DNA of 64,000 nucleotides. Source: Burkholderiaceae bacterium (lineage in GTDB: Bacteria > Pseudomonadota > Gammaproteobacteria > Burkholderiales > Burkholderiaceae_C). Every line of letters begins with the position of its first letter. Position 1 is the stretch's first letter. Both the position numbers and the translations under genes were made by a program. Location: assembly GCA_024235895.1 (NCBI GenBank), contig JACKLM010000002.1:868001-932000 (forward strand), in the 5' to 3' direction. Shown here piece by piece: positions 22,262 through 32,471 of this stretch. The notes beneath the pieces were generated by a model that saw only the letters and a program-made list of their open reading frames with translations, made no database searches and was not told the DNA's origin.

Positions 22262-23821
22262 ATGAACCTCGCCCACCTGCTGCTGCGCCAGGCCAGGCTG
22301 CAGCCCGACCGCGCCGCGATCTTCGCCGGCTGCACGGTGCACGCGAGCTACGGCCAGTGGGCGGCACGCAGCGCGGCGCTCGCGCGGCGGCTGCGCGCCG
22401 CCGGCCTCGCCCCCGGCGACCGCGTGCTGCTGTTCATGCGCAACCACCCGCGCTACCTCGAGCTGCTTCTGGGCGCTTGGTGGGCCGGGCTGGTCGTCGT
22501 GCCGGTCAACGCCAGGCTGCACGCGCAGGAGGTGGCGTGGATCGCCGCCGACGCCGGCGCCGACTGGGCCTTCGTCACGCGCGACGTCGCGCCGGCGCCG
22601 ATCGCCGGCGTCGCGCGGCAGGTCGACGCCGACGGCGCCGAGGCCGACGCGCTGCTCACCGCTCCGGCCGCGGCGGGCCCTGACCCTCCGGCGCCGGACG
22701 ACGAGCCGCCCGTGGCGCGCGCCGCCGACGACACCGCGTGGCTTTTCTACACCAGCGGCACGACCGGTCGCCCCAAGGGCGTGATGATCACCGCGCGCAA
22801 CCTGCTGACGATGGGCATGGCCTACTTCGTCGACGTCGACCCGGTCGAGCGCGGCGACGCGATCGTCTACGCCGCGCCGATGTCGCACGGCTGCGGGCTG
22901 TACGCGATCCCGCACCTGATGGCCGGCGCGCGCCATGTCGTGCCGGTCAGCGGCGGCGTCGATCCGGCCGAACTGTTCGAGCTCGCACGCGCGCTGGGGC
23001 CGCTGTCGACCTTCGCCGCGCCGACCATCGTCAACCGGCTGGTCGACCACGCCGCGTCCGAAGGGCTGTCCCCGGACGACTGCGCCGCGGCCTTCGAGAC
23101 CATCGTCTACGGCGGCGCGCCGATGTACCTGGCCGACATCCGGCGCGCGCTGGCGGTGATGGGGCCGCGATTCGTGCAGATCTACGGCCAGGGCGAGACG
23201 CCGATGGTCGGCACCGCGCTGGGGCGCGCGGTGATCGCCGACCGCACGCATCCACGGCACGCGGCGCGGCTGGCGTCGGTCGGCGTGGCGCAGACCCCGG
23301 TGCAGCTGCGCGTGGCCGACGACCACGGCAGGCCGCTGCCCGCCGGCGAGGCGGGCGAGGTGATGGTGCGCGGCGACAGCGTGATGGCCGGCTACTGGCG
23401 CAAGCCCGAGGCCAGCGCGGCGGCGCTGCGCGACGGCTGGCTGGCTACCGGCGATATCGGCGTGCTCGACGACGACGGCTTCCTGACGCTGAAGGACCGC
23501 AGCAAGGACCTCGTCATCAGCGGCGGGTCGAACATCTACCCGCGCGAGGTCGAGGAGGTGCTGCTGACCGCGCCCGGCGTGGCGGAGGCCGCGGTCGTCG
23601 GCGCGCCCGACCCGGCCTGGGGCGAGGTGGTGGTCGCCTTCGTCGTGCCGCGGCCGGGCGAGCGGATCGACGAGCGCGTGCTCGACGCGCACTGCCTGGC
23701 GCACATCGCGCGGTACAAGCGGCCGCGACGCTACGTCGTCGTCGACGCGCTGCCCAAGAACCACTACGGCAAGCTGCTGAAGACCGTGCTGCGCGACAGG
23801 CTGCGGGACGCGGCGCCCTGA
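22262..23821 (+). CDS. Class I adenylate-forming acyl-CoA synthetase
   Basis: A 519-residue ANL-superfamily ligase that activates a carboxylic acid as acyl-AMP and forms the CoA thioester. The P-loop is Y-T-S-G-T-T-G-R-P-K-G, then I-Y-G-Q-G-E-T-P-M, the A8 hinge region L-A-T-G-D-I-G...L-K-D-R-S-K-D-L-V-I-S-G-G-S-N-I-Y-P-R-E-V-E, and the catalytic lysine in P-K-N-H-Y-G-K-L-L-K. Substrate cannot be read; the size and motifs suit a medium-chain, aromatic or dicarboxylic acid. It diverges from nirB, sharing a 227-base region, and is monocistronic. The paralogue at 24784 is a FadD-type ligase. Confidence 0.85.
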   Translation: MNLAHLLLRQARLQPDRAAIFAGCTVHASYGQWAARSAALARRLRAAGLAPGDRVLLFMRNHPRYLELLLGAWWAGLVVVPVNARLHAQEVAWIAADAGADWAFVTRDVAPAPIAGVARQVDADGAEADALLTAPAAAGPDPPAPDDEPPVARAADDTAWLFYTSGTTGRPKGVMITARNLLTMGMAYFVDVDPVERGDAIVYAAPMSHGCGLYAIPHLMAGARHVVPVSGGVDPAELFELARALGPLSTFAAPTIVNRLVDHAASEGLSPDDCAAAFETIVYGGAPMYLADIRRALAVMGPRFVQIYGQGETPMVGTALGRAVIADRTHPRHAARLASVGVAQTPVQLRVADDHGRPLPAGEAGEVMVRGDSVMAGYWRKPEASAAALRDGWLATGDIGVLDDDGFLTLKDRSKDLVISGGSNIYPREVEEVLLTAPGVAEAAVVGAPDPAWGEVVVAFVVPRPGERIDERVLDAHCLAHIARYKRPRRYVVVDALPKNHYGKLLKTVLRDRLRDAAP

Positions 23822-23888
23822 GCGGGCACGCGTTCGGCACGGCGCGCGGCGACGGCGGGCGCCGTGTTCGGCGCCGGGGCAATGTTCG

Positions 23889-24635
23889 CTAGGCGGTCAG
23901 TCTCGCCAGTGCCGTCAGCGGCGCGGTCTCGGCGCGCAGCACGCGCGGGCCAAGCGACCACGGGCGCAGGCCTTGCCGCAGCACCTGCTGCTGCTCGTCG
24001 TCCGTCAGGCCGCCCTCGGGGCCGCTGAGGACGACGACCGGGGCCGCCGGGTCGCCTCGATCACGGCCCTCGTCGTCCGGCTCGGCCGGGCCGCGCGCGC
24101 CGGCCCCGTTGCCCTGCGGCAGCATCAGCAGCCAGCCGCGCCGCACGGCCCCTGGTTCGTCCAGCCAGCGCGCCAGCGCCCTCGGCTCGTGCACCGGCGG
24201 CACGCAGGTGCGGCCGCACTGCTCGGCCGCGGCGACCGCGATCGCCTGCCAGTGCGCGCGCTTGCGCACCGCCCGCTCGCCGTCCAACCGCAACGTGCTG
24301 CGCTCGGTCACGAGCGGCTGGATCGCCGCCGCGCCGAGCTCGGTGGCCTTCTCGACCAGCCAGTCCATGCGCTCGCCGGCCGGCATGCCGACCGCCAGCG
24401 TGACCCGCGGCATCGCCTCGCGATCGACGTCGTCGTGCGATTCGATACCGACCGCGACCTCGCGGCGCCCGATCCGTCGTACGCGCGCGCGCCACTCGCC
24501 GCCACGGCCATCGAACACCATGAGCCCGTCGCCGGGCTGAAGCCGGCGCACCTGGACATGACGCGCAGCGGCCGGCGGCAGCTCGACCTCGGTGCCGGCG
24601 GCCAGCGGCAGTGCGACGAACAGGCGCAGCGTCAT
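23889..24635 (-). CDS. rsmE: 16S rRNA (uracil-1498-N3)-methyltransferase RsmE
   Basis: A 248-residue SPOUT methyltransferase modifying U1498 of 16S rRNA. An N-terminal PUA-like domain (L-P-P-A-A-A-R-H-V-Q-V-R-R-L-Q-P-G-D) precedes the trefoil knot: L-V-E-K-A-T-E-L-G-A-A-A-I-Q-P-L-V-T-E-R-S, L-S-G-P-E-G-G-L-T-D-D-E and L-R-A-E-T-A-P-L-T-A-L bind SAM. A low-complexity acidic insertion (P-A-E-P-D-D-E-G-R-D-R-G-D) before the knot is longer than usual. It stands alone between two ligase genes, 148 bases downstream of fadD. Confidence 0.92.
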   Translation of the reverse strand: MTLRLFVALPLAAGTEVELPPAAARHVQVRRLQPGDGLMVFDGRGGEWRARVRRIGRREVAVGIESHDDVDREAMPRVTLAVGMPAGERMDWLVEKATELGAAAIQPLVTERSTLRLDGERAVRKRAHWQAIAVAAAEQCGRTCVPPVHEPRALARWLDEPGAVRRGWLLMLPQGNGAGARGPAEPDDEGRDRGDPAAPVVVLSGPEGGLTDDEQQQVLRQGLRPWSLGPRVLRAETAPLTALARLTA

Positions 24636-24783
24636 GGCGAGGGCAGGGCGTCCGGGGTCGCGGGCACGCCTGCCGTCTCCGCCTCGGACCCCGATGCGAG
24701 CACCGGCAACGAACCCCGGTCACCGGTGGCGGGGCCTGCACGCCACGCCGGCCGCGCTCGGGCGCGCGCGCCTCGCATCCGGC

Positions 24784-26475
24784 TCATGCCGCCTGCGCCG
24801 GCGCGCCCGCGTCGCGCAGCTCGCGCCGCAGGATCTTGCCGACCGTCGACTTCGGCAGCTCGTCGCGAAACTCGATCATGCGCGGGCGCTTGTAGCCGGT
24901 CAGGCTGGCCTCGCAATGCGCGCGCACGTCGGCCTCGCTCAGCGCCGGGTCGCGGCGGACGATGACGGCCTTGACGATCTCGCCCGCGCGATCGTCGGGC
25001 ACGCCGACGGCAGCGCACTCGAGCACGCCGGGCAACTGCGCGATGACGTCCTCGACCTCGTTCGGGTAGACGTTGAAGCCGCTGACCAGGATCATGTCCT
25101 TCTTGCGGTCGACGAGGCGGAACTGGCCGCGCTCGTCCATCACGCCGACGTCGCCGGTGCGCAGCCAGCCGTCGGCGGTCATGACGCGCGCGGTCTCGTC
25201 CGGGCGCTGCCAGTAGCCGGCCATCACCTGCGGGCCGCGCACCGCGATCTCGCCGGCGTTGCCGGGCGGAAGCGGCTGGCCGCTGTCGTCGAGCACCGCC
25301 ACCTCGGTACCGGGCAGCGGCAGGCCGATCGTGCCGCTGTAGGCGGGGCTGTCGACCGGGTTGCAGGTGACGCTGGGGCTGGTCTCCGACAGCCCGTAGC
25401 CCTCGACGATCGGGCAGCCGGTCCGCTCGAGCCACTGGCGCGCGACGGCGCTCTGCACCGCCATGCCACCGCCGACGCAGATCTTCAGCTGGCTCCAGTC
25501 GACCTTGTCGAAGTCCGGGTGCGCCAGCACCGCGCCGAACAGCGTGTTGACCGCGGGAAAGCCGTGGAAGCGCTGCCGCGACAGCTCGTCGAGCAGCGCG
25601 GCGATGTCGCGCGCGTTCGGGATCAGGATGTTGCACCCGCCCGTGCGCAGGCCCAGCATCATGTTGGTCGTGAAGCCGAAGATGTGATGCAGCGGCAGCG
25701 CGCAGACGGTGACGACCTGCTCGCCGGGCGGGATCCGGCCCAGCGCCGGCCGGTACCAGGCCTCGGACTGCAGCACGTTGGCCACCAGGTTGCGATGCAG
25801 CAGCACCGCGCCCTTGCTGACGCCGGTCGTCCCGCCGGTGTACTGCAGCACCGCGATATCGTCCGGCGCCGGGCTCGCCGGCGTCCACGCCATCGACCGC
25901 CCGGCCTTGACCGCGTCGCCGAAGCGAACCGCGCCCGGCAGGCTGAACGAAGGCACCAGCTTGCGCACGCGGCGCACGACGTGGTTGACGACCCTGCCCT
26001 TGATCGGCCCCAGCATGTCGCCCATCGCCGCGAGGACGACGGTGCGCGTCGGCACCGCGGGCAGCACCGGCTCGAGCGTGGCGGCGAAGTTCTCCAGCAC
26101 GACGATCGCCTTCGCGCCCGAGTCCTTGAGCTGGTGCTCCAGCTCGCGCGGCGTGTACATCGGGTTGACGTTGACGACGACCATCCCGGCGCGCAGCACC
26201 GCGGCGACCGCCATCGGGTACTGCGGCACGTTGGGCAGCATGATCGCGACCCGGTCGCCATGCGCCAGCCCCTGCCCCTGCAGCCAGGCCGCGAGCGCGC
26301 GCGAGGCTTCGTCGAGCTGCGCGAACGAGATCGCACGCCCCATGAATCGGTAGGCCGGCAGCGCCGCATGCGCGCGCAAGGCCTCGTCGATCAGCGCGAC
26401 CAGCGACGGGCAGGCGTCGGTGCGCAGCTCGGCCGGGACCCCCGCCGGGTAGTGCTTCAACCAAGGCTTGTCCAT
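24784..26475 (-). CDS. fadD: Long-chain fatty acid-CoA ligase (FadD type)
   Basis: A 563-residue acyl-CoA synthetase beginning M-D-K-P-W-L-K-H-Y-P-A-G-V-P-A-E, the typical FadD start, chosen over an ATG seven codons upstream. AMP-binding motif Y-T-G-G-T-T-G-V-S-K-G-A, then G-Y-G-L-S-E-T-S-P, W-L-R-T-G-D-V-G-V-M, D-R-K-K-D-M-I-L-V-S-G-F-N-V-Y-P-N-E-V-E-D and the catalytic lysine in P-K-S-T-V-G-K-I-L-R-R. It activates long-chain fatty acids at the inner membrane for beta-oxidation or lipid synthesis. No beta-oxidation genes adjoin it. A hairpin terminator separates it from pntB upstream. Confidence 0.92.
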   Translation of the reverse strand: MDKPWLKHYPAGVPAELRTDACPSLVALIDEALRAHAALPAYRFMGRAISFAQLDEASRALAAWLQGQGLAHGDRVAIMLPNVPQYPMAVAAVLRAGMVVVNVNPMYTPRELEHQLKDSGAKAIVVLENFAATLEPVLPAVPTRTVVLAAMGDMLGPIKGRVVNHVVRRVRKLVPSFSLPGAVRFGDAVKAGRSMAWTPASPAPDDIAVLQYTGGTTGVSKGAVLLHRNLVANVLQSEAWYRPALGRIPPGEQVVTVCALPLHHIFGFTTNMMLGLRTGGCNILIPNARDIAALLDELSRQRFHGFPAVNTLFGAVLAHPDFDKVDWSQLKICVGGGMAVQSAVARQWLERTGCPIVEGYGLSETSPSVTCNPVDSPAYSGTIGLPLPGTEVAVLDDSGQPLPPGNAGEIAVRGPQVMAGYWQRPDETARVMTADGWLRTGDVGVMDERGQFRLVDRKKDMILVSGFNVYPNEVEDVIAQLPGVLECAAVGVPDDRAGEIVKAVIVRRDPALSEADVRAHCEASLTGYKRPRMIEFRDELPKSTVGKILRRELRDAGAPAQAA

Positions 26476-26643
26476 GCCGCGCGTCGCCCATTCCATTCGC
26501 CCGATTCTGACGCCAGGCTGACAACGCGCGCCTAGGGGGATTCGATAGCGGCCACCGCACGGCATGCGGGCAGGGCAACGACCGCAGCCGTCACGTCCGG
26601 GTCACGTGCCGGCCGTGCTGCCCTCTCGTTGCGCCGAATGAAC

Positions 26644-26666
26644 GAGGGCCGGCAGCGCCGGCCCTC
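26644..26666 (-). terminator. Terminator after pntB
   Basis: Ten-base arms GAGGGCCGGC and GCCGGCCCTC around AGC, about 45 bases beyond the pntB stop. The T tract is weak, but the perfect GC stem between two same-strand genes supports termination. Confidence 0.6.
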
Positions 26667-26711
26667 TCGCGCCAACCGGGACACCCGCCCCGGTTCCCCG
26701 CGCCGAGCGCC

Positions 26712-28124
26712 TCAGCCCTTCAATGCCGCCAGCACCTCGTCGAGCATCTTCTTGGCGTCGCCGAACAGCATGCGGTTGTTGTCCTTGTAGAACAGCGGGT
26801 TGTCCACCCCCGCGTAGCCGCTGGCCATGCTGCGCTTCATCACGATCGAGGTCCTGGCCTTCCAGACCTCGAGCACCGGCATGCCGGCGATCGGGCTCGT
26901 CGGGTCCTCCTGCGCGGCCGGGTTCACGATGTCGTTGGCGCCGATGACCATCGCGACGTCGGTGTCGGGGAAGTCCTCGTTGATCTCGTCCATCTCCAGC
27001 ACGATGTCGTACGGCACCTTGGCCTCGGCCAGCAGCACGTTCATGTGGCCGGGCATGCGGCCGGCCACCGGGTGGATGCCGAAGCGCACGTTGACGCCCT
27101 TGTCGCGCAGGTGCCTCGTGATCTCGAACACCGTGTGCTGCGCCTGCGCCACCGCCATGCCGTAGCCCGGCACGATGACGACGTTCTTGGCCTCGCGCAG
27201 CAGCTCGGCCGTCTCGGCGGCGTCGATCGGCGCCACCTCGCCGGCCGGCTGGGCCGCGCCGCCGGCCGCCGGCGCGCTGCTGCCGCCGCCGAAGCCGCCC
27301 GCGATGACGCTGATGAAGTTGCGGTTCATCGCCCGGCACATGATGTAGCTCAGGATCGCGCCCGAGGATCCGACCAGCGCACCGACGACGATCAGCAGGT
27401 CGTTGCTGAGCATGAATCCGGTGGCCGCCGCGGCCCATCCCGAGTAGCTGTTGAGCATCGACACCACCACCGGCATGTCGGCGCCGCCGATGGCCATCAC
27501 CATGTGCACGCCGAACAGCAGCGCGATCACCGTCATCACGATCAGCGGCGTCATGCCGGCCTGGATGTCGTGCGCCTGCAGGAAGACGCGGCCGAACCCG
27601 ATCACGACCAGCAGCCCGGCCAGGTTCAGCCAGTGCCGCCCCGGCAGCAGCAGCGGCTTGCCGCCGATGCGGCCCGACAGCTTGCCGAAGGCGATCACCG
27701 AGCCGGAGAAGGTCACCGCGCCGATCAGGATGCCGACGTAGATCTCGACCTCGTGGATGGTCTTCTCGGCCGCGGTCGGGAACACGGTCGAGGTGTCGAC
27801 GTAGCTGGCGAATCCGACCAGGCAGGCGGCCAGGCCGACCAGGCTGTGCATCGCCGCGACGAGCTCGGGCATCTGCGTCATCTGCACCTTCTTCGCCGCG
27901 AACAGGCCGATGGTCGCGCCGACGACGAGGGCGCCGATGATCCAGGCGTAGCCGGCCGGCGTGACGCGCGGGCCGAGCACGGTGGCCAGCACGGCGATCG
28001 TCATGCCGACGATGCCGAACAGGTTGCCGCGGCGCGCGGTCTCGGGGTTCGCGAGGCCGCCCAGGCTGAGGATGAAGAGGATGGTCGCGGCGATGTAGGC
28101 GACGGTGGCCAGACCGGATGTCAT
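26712..28124 (-). CDS. pntB: NAD(P) transhydrogenase subunit beta
   Basis: A 470-residue membrane protein with about nine transmembrane helices (residues 5-265) and a C-terminal NADP(H)-binding domain with [35 protein letters not shown] and [11 protein letters not shown]. With PntA it uses the proton gradient to reduce NADP+ with NADH. A Gly/Ala/Pro linker joins the two parts. It starts ten bases after pntA, so the pair is one operon. Confidence 0.95.
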   Translation of the reverse strand: MTSGLATVAYIAATILFILSLGGLANPETARRGNLFGIVGMTIAVLATVLGPRVTPAGYAWIIGALVVGATIGLFAAKKVQMTQMPELVAAMHSLVGLAACLVGFASYVDTSTVFPTAAEKTIHEVEIYVGILIGAVTFSGSVIAFGKLSGRIGGKPLLLPGRHWLNLAGLLVVIGFGRVFLQAHDIQAGMTPLIVMTVIALLFGVHMVMAIGGADMPVVVSMLNSYSGWAAAATGFMLSNDLLIVVGALVGSSGAILSYIMCRAMNRNFISVIAGGFGGGSSAPAAGGAAQPAGEVAPIDAAETAELLREAKNVVIVPGYGMAVAQAQHTVFEITRHLRDKGVNVRFGIHPVAGRMPGHMNVLLAEAKVPYDIVLEMDEINEDFPDTDVAMVIGANDIVNPAAQEDPTSPIAGMPVLEVWKARTSIVMKRSMASGYAGVDNPLFYKDNNRMLFGDAKKMLDEVLAALKG

Positions 28125-28134
28125 GTCCGTCTCC

Positions 28135-29724
28135 TTACTTGCGGAACATCGCCAGCATGCGCCGCGTGACCGCGAAGCCGCCGAACATGTTGATCGCCGT
28201 CAGCGTCAGCGCGAACACCGCCAGGCCGAGGATCAGCCCCGACGGCCGGCCGGCGTCGGCGCCGGTCAGCGGCGGCGCGACCTGCACCAGCGCACCGATG
28301 GCGATGATCGACGAGATCGCGTTGGTGACGCTCATCAGCGGCGTGTGCAGCGCCGGCGTCACGTTCCAGACCACCATGTAGCCGACGAAGCAGGCCAGCA
28401 CGAAGACGGTGAAGTGCGACAGGAAGCTGGCCGGCGCATAAAGGCCGACGACGAGGAACGCGAGCGCGCCCAGGCCGAACACGATGGCCAGCGACCTGGC
28501 CGACATCGGCGCGCCGCTGCCGTGGCCGTGGCCCTTGGGCGCCGGCGGCGGCATCGCGCCGGCCTTGGCCGCCGGCGGCGGCGCCGGCAGCTTCAGCGGC
28601 GGTGGCGGCCAGGTGACGGTACCGTCCTTGATGACCGTCAGGCCGCGGATGGCGTCGTCGTCCATGTTGACGTCGACGACGCCGTCCTTGGTCTTGCACA
28701 GCTCCTCGGTCAGGCGCAGCAGGTTGTTCGAGTACAGCGTCGAGGCCTGCTTGGCCAGCCGGCTGGCGAGGTCGGTGTAGCCGATGATCGTCACGCCGTG
28801 CCTGACCACGGCCTGGCCGGGCTCGGTCAGCTCGCAGTTGCCGCCCTGCTCGGCGGCCATGTCGACGATGACGCTGCCCGGCTTCATGGTCCGGACCATC
28901 TCGGCCGTGATCAACTTGGGCGCCGGCTTGCCCGGGATCAGCGCGGTGGTGATGATGATGTCGGCGTCCCTGGCCTGCTGCGCGTACATGTCGCGCTGCG
29001 CCTGCTGGAAGCCCTCGCTCATGACCTTGGCGTAGCCGCCGCCGCCCGAGCCTTCCTCCTCGTAGTCGACCTTGACGAACTCGCCGCCCAGCGACACCAC
29101 CTGGTCGGCGACCTCGGCGCGCGTGTCGTTGGCGCGCACGATCGCGCCCAGGTTGGCCGCGGTGCCGATCGCGGCCAGCCCGGCCACGCCGGCGCCGGCG
29201 ATGAAGACCTTGGCCGGCGGCACCTTGCCGGCGGCGGTGATCTGGCCGTTGAAGAAGCGGCCGAACGCGTTGGCGGCCTCGATCACGGCGCGGTAGCCGC
29301 TGATGCCGGCCATCGACGTCAGCGCATCCATCTTCTGCGCGCGCGAGAGCTGGCGCGGCAGCGAGTCGATCGCCAGCACGGTGGCCTTCCTGGCCGCCAG
29401 CTGCTGCATCAGCTCGGGGTGCTGCGCCGGCCAGACGAAGCCGATCAGCACCGCGCCCTCGCGCAGCAGCGCGACCTCGGCGGCGCTGGGCGGACGGACC
29501 TTGAAGACGATGTCGGCCTTGGCGAACAGCTCGGCGGCGCTGGCGACGACCTCGGCGCCGGCAGCGCGGTAGGTGTCGTCGGCAAAGTTGGCGGCATCAC
29601 CCGCACCGGTCTCGACGGCGACCGCGAAGCCGAGCTTGCGCAGTTTCTCGACGACATCGGGGACGGTGGCGACGCGCTTCTCGCCCGCGGCCGTCTCCCT
29701 GGGGACCCCGATCAGCATGGCCAT
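28135..29724 (-). CDS. pntA: NAD(P) transhydrogenase subunit alpha
   Basis: A 529-residue single-chain PntA. The NAD(H)-binding domain (residues 1 to about 385) starts [17 protein letters not shown] and contains [16 protein letters not shown] Pro/Ala/His-rich linker leads to three or four membrane helices ([16 protein letters not shown]...). The ATG at 29724 has GGAGGAG at ideal distance and adds M-A before M-L-I-G. Alpha and beta together form the inner-membrane proton-pumping transhydrogenase. In some bacteria the alpha subunit is split in two genes; here it is one. Confidence 0.95.
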   Translation of the reverse strand: MAMLIGVPRETAAGEKRVATVPDVVEKLRKLGFAVAVETGAGDAANFADDTYRAAGAEVVASAAELFAKADIVFKVRPPSAAEVALLREGAVLIGFVWPAQHPELMQQLAARKATVLAIDSLPRQLSRAQKMDALTSMAGISGYRAVIEAANAFGRFFNGQITAAGKVPPAKVFIAGAGVAGLAAIGTAANLGAIVRANDTRAEVADQVVSLGGEFVKVDYEEEGSGGGGYAKVMSEGFQQAQRDMYAQQARDADIIITTALIPGKPAPKLITAEMVRTMKPGSVIVDMAAEQGGNCELTEPGQAVVRHGVTIIGYTDLASRLAKQASTLYSNNLLRLTEELCKTKDGVVDVNMDDDAIRGLTVIKDGTVTWPPPPLKLPAPPPAAKAGAMPPPAPKGHGHGSGAPMSARSLAIVFGLGALAFLVVGLYAPASFLSHFTVFVLACFVGYMVVWNVTPALHTPLMSVTNAISSIIAIGALVQVAPPLTGADAGRPSGLILGLAVFALTLTAINMFGGFAVTRRMLAMFRK

Positions 29725-29840
29725 GCAACTCCTCCTCGTAGACACAGCGGCCCTGCGTGGCAGGGCCGTTCCTCGGGGGGCGAGTGTAAGGTGTACGAAA
29801 GGCGCCTCCGGCGAGGCCGCACGCTTGCTACGATGCACCA

Positions 29841-30350
29841 ATGAACATCGAACGCTGGCACCCGAGCGTGACCGTCGCCGCCATCGTCGCCGACGCTGCC
29901 GGCCGCTACCTGCTGGTCGAGGAGCACACCCCGGAAGGCCTGCGGCTGAACAACCCGGCCGGGCACCTGGACCCGGGCGAGACGCCGCTGCAAGGCGTCG
30001 TGCGCGAGACGCTCGAGGAGACCGCGCGCGTGCTGACCCCACAGGCGCTGGTCGGCGTCTACATGGCCCGCTTCACGCGTCCCGCGGCGCCGGGGCGCGC
30101 GGCCGAGGACATCACCTACCTGCGCTTCGCCTACTGCGGCACGGTCGGCGAGGCGATCGCCGGGCGCGCGCTGGATACGCCGATCGTGCGCACGCTGTGG
30201 CTCGATCCCGAGGAGATCGAGGCCCGGCGCGATGCCTGGCGCAGCGAGCTGGTCGGTCGCTGCATCGCCGACCACCGCGCGGGACGGCGCTTTCCGCTCG
30301 AGCTGGTGCACGCGGACGGGAGTCTGGTGCTGCCGCGGGTGCTGGGCTGA
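29841..30350 (+). CDS. nudJ: Nudix hydrolase, NudJ-like
   Basis: A 169-residue Nudix protein. The box runs [22 protein letters not shown] with the REx2EE metal site; the usual glycine after E-E-T is alanine. NudJ enzymes hydrolyse nucleoside di- and triphosphates and thiamine pyrophosphate precursors. In E. coli and many proteobacteria nudJ lies beside mnmA; here a nuclease/ATPase gene on the opposite strand separates them. R-L-N-N-P-A-G-H is typical of NudJ. Exact substrate is not readable from sequence. Confidence 0.85.
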   Translation: MNIERWHPSVTVAAIVADAAGRYLLVEEHTPEGLRLNNPAGHLDPGETPLQGVVRETLEETARVLTPQALVGVYMARFTRPAAPGRAAEDITYLRFAYCGTVGEAIAGRALDTPIVRTLWLDPEEIEARRDAWRSELVGRCIADHRAGRRFPLELVHADGSLVLPRVLG

Positions 30351-30385
30351 GAGCCTGTTGCCGCGGCGCCTGGCACCGCGACAGG

Positions 30386-32404
30386 TCAGATGCACTGCAA
30401 GCCGAGCGACTGCAGGTAGTCGTAGGTCGGATCGTAGAAGCGCCGGTCGCGTGTCGGGTCTTCCGGGTCGCCCTCGGGCACGACCAGCACCATGCCTTGC
30501 CGGGCCCGCGTCAGCAGCACGCGATAGGCGTTCTCCAGGTAGCGGCGCCTGTCGGGCTGGGCGATGCGCGTCCAGCGCGTCCCCCGAAAGCGATGGTGCG
30601 CCCAGCGCTGGCCGTCCAGGCGCAAATCCCCGTCCCAGACCACGCAGGCCCAGTCCAGTTCCAGCCCCTGCACCTGGAACTCGGTCGCCACGTCCTCCAG
30701 GTAGTACGACGAGCGCGTGTCCTCCTTGCCGTCGAGGAACCACTTGACGGGGTCGGTCTTGACGCGCACATCGAGCGCCAGCGGCTTGAGCCGCTCGGCC
30801 TGCGAGGACACGACGACCCCATAGCGCTCCGAGCCGCGCGCACGCTCGCGAAGCCAGCACCGCGCGGCACCGAGGTCGCGTGTGAGCGCGATCGGGTAGC
30901 GCGACGCGAAGCCGTCGAGCGTGCGGCGCGCCGCATCGGCCTCCAGGTCGAGCACCTCGCGCACGAAGCGGCTCAGCGTCTCGGCGCGGAACGACCGCAT
31001 CGAGGTCGCGAGGTGCAGATCGTCGTGCTCGAAGCAGCCCGGCCGCGCGCGGATGCGCTGCAGCGCCTCGCCGCCTCGGTACTCGGCATCGGCCAGCCGC
31101 GTCGAGAGGTGCACGTCCCAGGCGGGAAAGCTGCCGAGCACGGCGTCGAACCATTCGTCGATGCCGCCCTCGCCGGTGTGGATCTCCTGCCCGCTGCCGA
31201 CCAGGCAGACGACGACCGCCCAGTCGGCGTGCCGGTCCAGGCACGAGACGAGGAACTCGGGCTCGGACTGCGCGAAGCCGCTGCGGCCCTTCTTCTGCCG
31301 CATGAAGGCGCTCGTCTGCTGGCGGTTCCAGGCGCGCTGTGCCTCGTCGAACAGCACGACATGCTCGGGCGGGGCGCGGTCGTCGCGCAAGTATTCGTCG
31401 CGGAAGTGGTGCACGTTCTGGATGAAGGCCTCGACCTCTTGCCGCGCATCGCCCTTGCGGACCTTCCCTCCCTGGCTCGCTGCCCGCTCGACACGGTCGC
31501 GCGCCAGCGCCTCGCGCAGCACCGCGACGAGCGGCCCGTTGCCCGACAGGAAGACGCTGTAGGTCTCGCTGTCGGCGTCCAGATGCCGCGTCGCGACGTC
31601 CAGCCCGACCAGCGTCTTGCCGGCACCGGGCACGCCGGTGACGAAGCAGATCGACTTGCGCCCGCGCTGGCGCGACTGCTCGACGATGCGGTCGAGCAGG
31701 GCCGCCGTCTGCGCGAGGTTGCGCGCCCCGGCATCGCTGCGCGAGATCTGCGTCACCGCGTGCCCGGCATAGAGCGCACGCGCGGCCTCGACGATCGTCG
31801 GCGTCGGCAGGTAGCGCCCACGCTCCCAGGCATCGGCGTCTATCGCGGGGCGGTCGAAGCGGGCGAGCGCGTCGCGCATCAGCGGGATCAGTTGCCCCGG
31901 TGCCGCCGCCAGCGGGCGCGCCATCTCGTCACCATGCGCGGTCGTCTCGATGCGGACGGCCCGCCCGGCGGCTTCGGTCGCGATCAGGACCGGGACGATC
32001 ACGATCGCATGGCTGGCCTCGTGAAAGTGGCGGAAATCGAGCGCGTAGTCCCAGACCTGGTCGAGCGCGTGGCGCGTGAAAGCCGACTCGCCGACCTTGA
32101 ACTCGACGACGAACAGCGCGTGGCGCGCGAGCAGGACGACGTCGACCCTGCGGCCCAGGCGCGGGACCGAGAACTCGAAGTAGATCCTCGCGCGGTCGGC
32201 CCATTCCGCCGGCCAATCGAGCGCCTGCAGGATCTCGACCTGCCGCGCCCAGGCATCGCGTTGCGTCGGCTCGACGCTGCCGCCGCTGTGCTGCAGCAGC
32301 GTGCCGAGGATCGCCGCCGGATCCGCGCGCAGAAACGCGCCGAGCCGCTCGCCGACCATCCAGCGGCGCAGCGCCGGTGCGGCATGCGGGTTGTCGGCGT
32401 TCAT
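30386..32404 (-). CDS. PD-(D/E)XK nuclease fused to DUF2075 helicase-like ATPase
   Basis: A 672-residue protein. An N-terminal restriction-fold nuclease is suggested by R-R-V-D (D88), V-V-E-F-K-V-G (E101, K103) and a following Q-V-W-D-Y helix. The DUF2075 part has Walker A G-V-P-G-A-G-K-T (257-264), Walker [12 protein letters not shown] (349-359), [10 protein letters not shown] and Y-R-V-L-L-T-R-A-R, resembling SF1 helicase motifs V and VI. Such proteins are uncharacterised, and nuclease plus helicase suggests nucleic-acid processing or phage defence. The ATG at 32404 precedes residues consistent with the family. It lies alone between the Nudix gene and mnmA and diverges from mnmA by 67 bases. 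Function is inference. Confidence 0.8.
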   Translation of the reverse strand: MNADNPHAAPALRRWMVGERLGAFLRADPAAILGTLLQHSGGSVEPTQRDAWARQVEILQALDWPAEWADRARIYFEFSVPRLGRRVDVVLLARHALFVVEFKVGESAFTRHALDQVWDYALDFRHFHEASHAIVIVPVLIATEAAGRAVRIETTAHGDEMARPLAAAPGQLIPLMRDALARFDRPAIDADAWERGRYLPTPTIVEAARALYAGHAVTQISRSDAGARNLAQTAALLDRIVEQSRQRGRKSICFVTGVPGAGKTLVGLDVATRHLDADSETYSVFLSGNGPLVAVLREALARDRVERAASQGGKVRKGDARQEVEAFIQNVHHFRDEYLRDDRAPPEHVVLFDEAQRAWNRQQTSAFMRQKKGRSGFAQSEPEFLVSCLDRHADWAVVVCLVGSGQEIHTGEGGIDEWFDAVLGSFPAWDVHLSTRLADAEYRGGEALQRIRARPGCFEHDDLHLATSMRSFRAETLSRFVREVLDLEADAARRTLDGFASRYPIALTRDLGAARCWLRERARGSERYGVVVSSQAERLKPLALDVRVKTDPVKWFLDGKEDTRSSYYLEDVATEFQVQGLELDWACVVWDGDLRLDGQRWAHHRFRGTRWTRIAQPDRRRYLENAYRVLLTRARQGMVLVVPEGDPEDPTRDRRFYDPTYDYLQSLGLQCI

Positions 32405-32459
32405 CGCGATCGGCGCTCCGCGGCGCATCTTACGGGCGCGACGCCAGGCGGCCAGCCCG

Positions 32460-32465
32460 GATAAT
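32460..32465 (+). promoter_or_regulatory. Possible -10 box of mnmA
   Basis: GATAAT lies seven bases before the GTG at 32472 in otherwise GC-rich DNA. The corresponding -35 position (CGCGAC) is poor. If used, transcription would begin at or next to the start codon. Confidence 0.35.
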
Positions 32466-32471
32466 TCCAGC

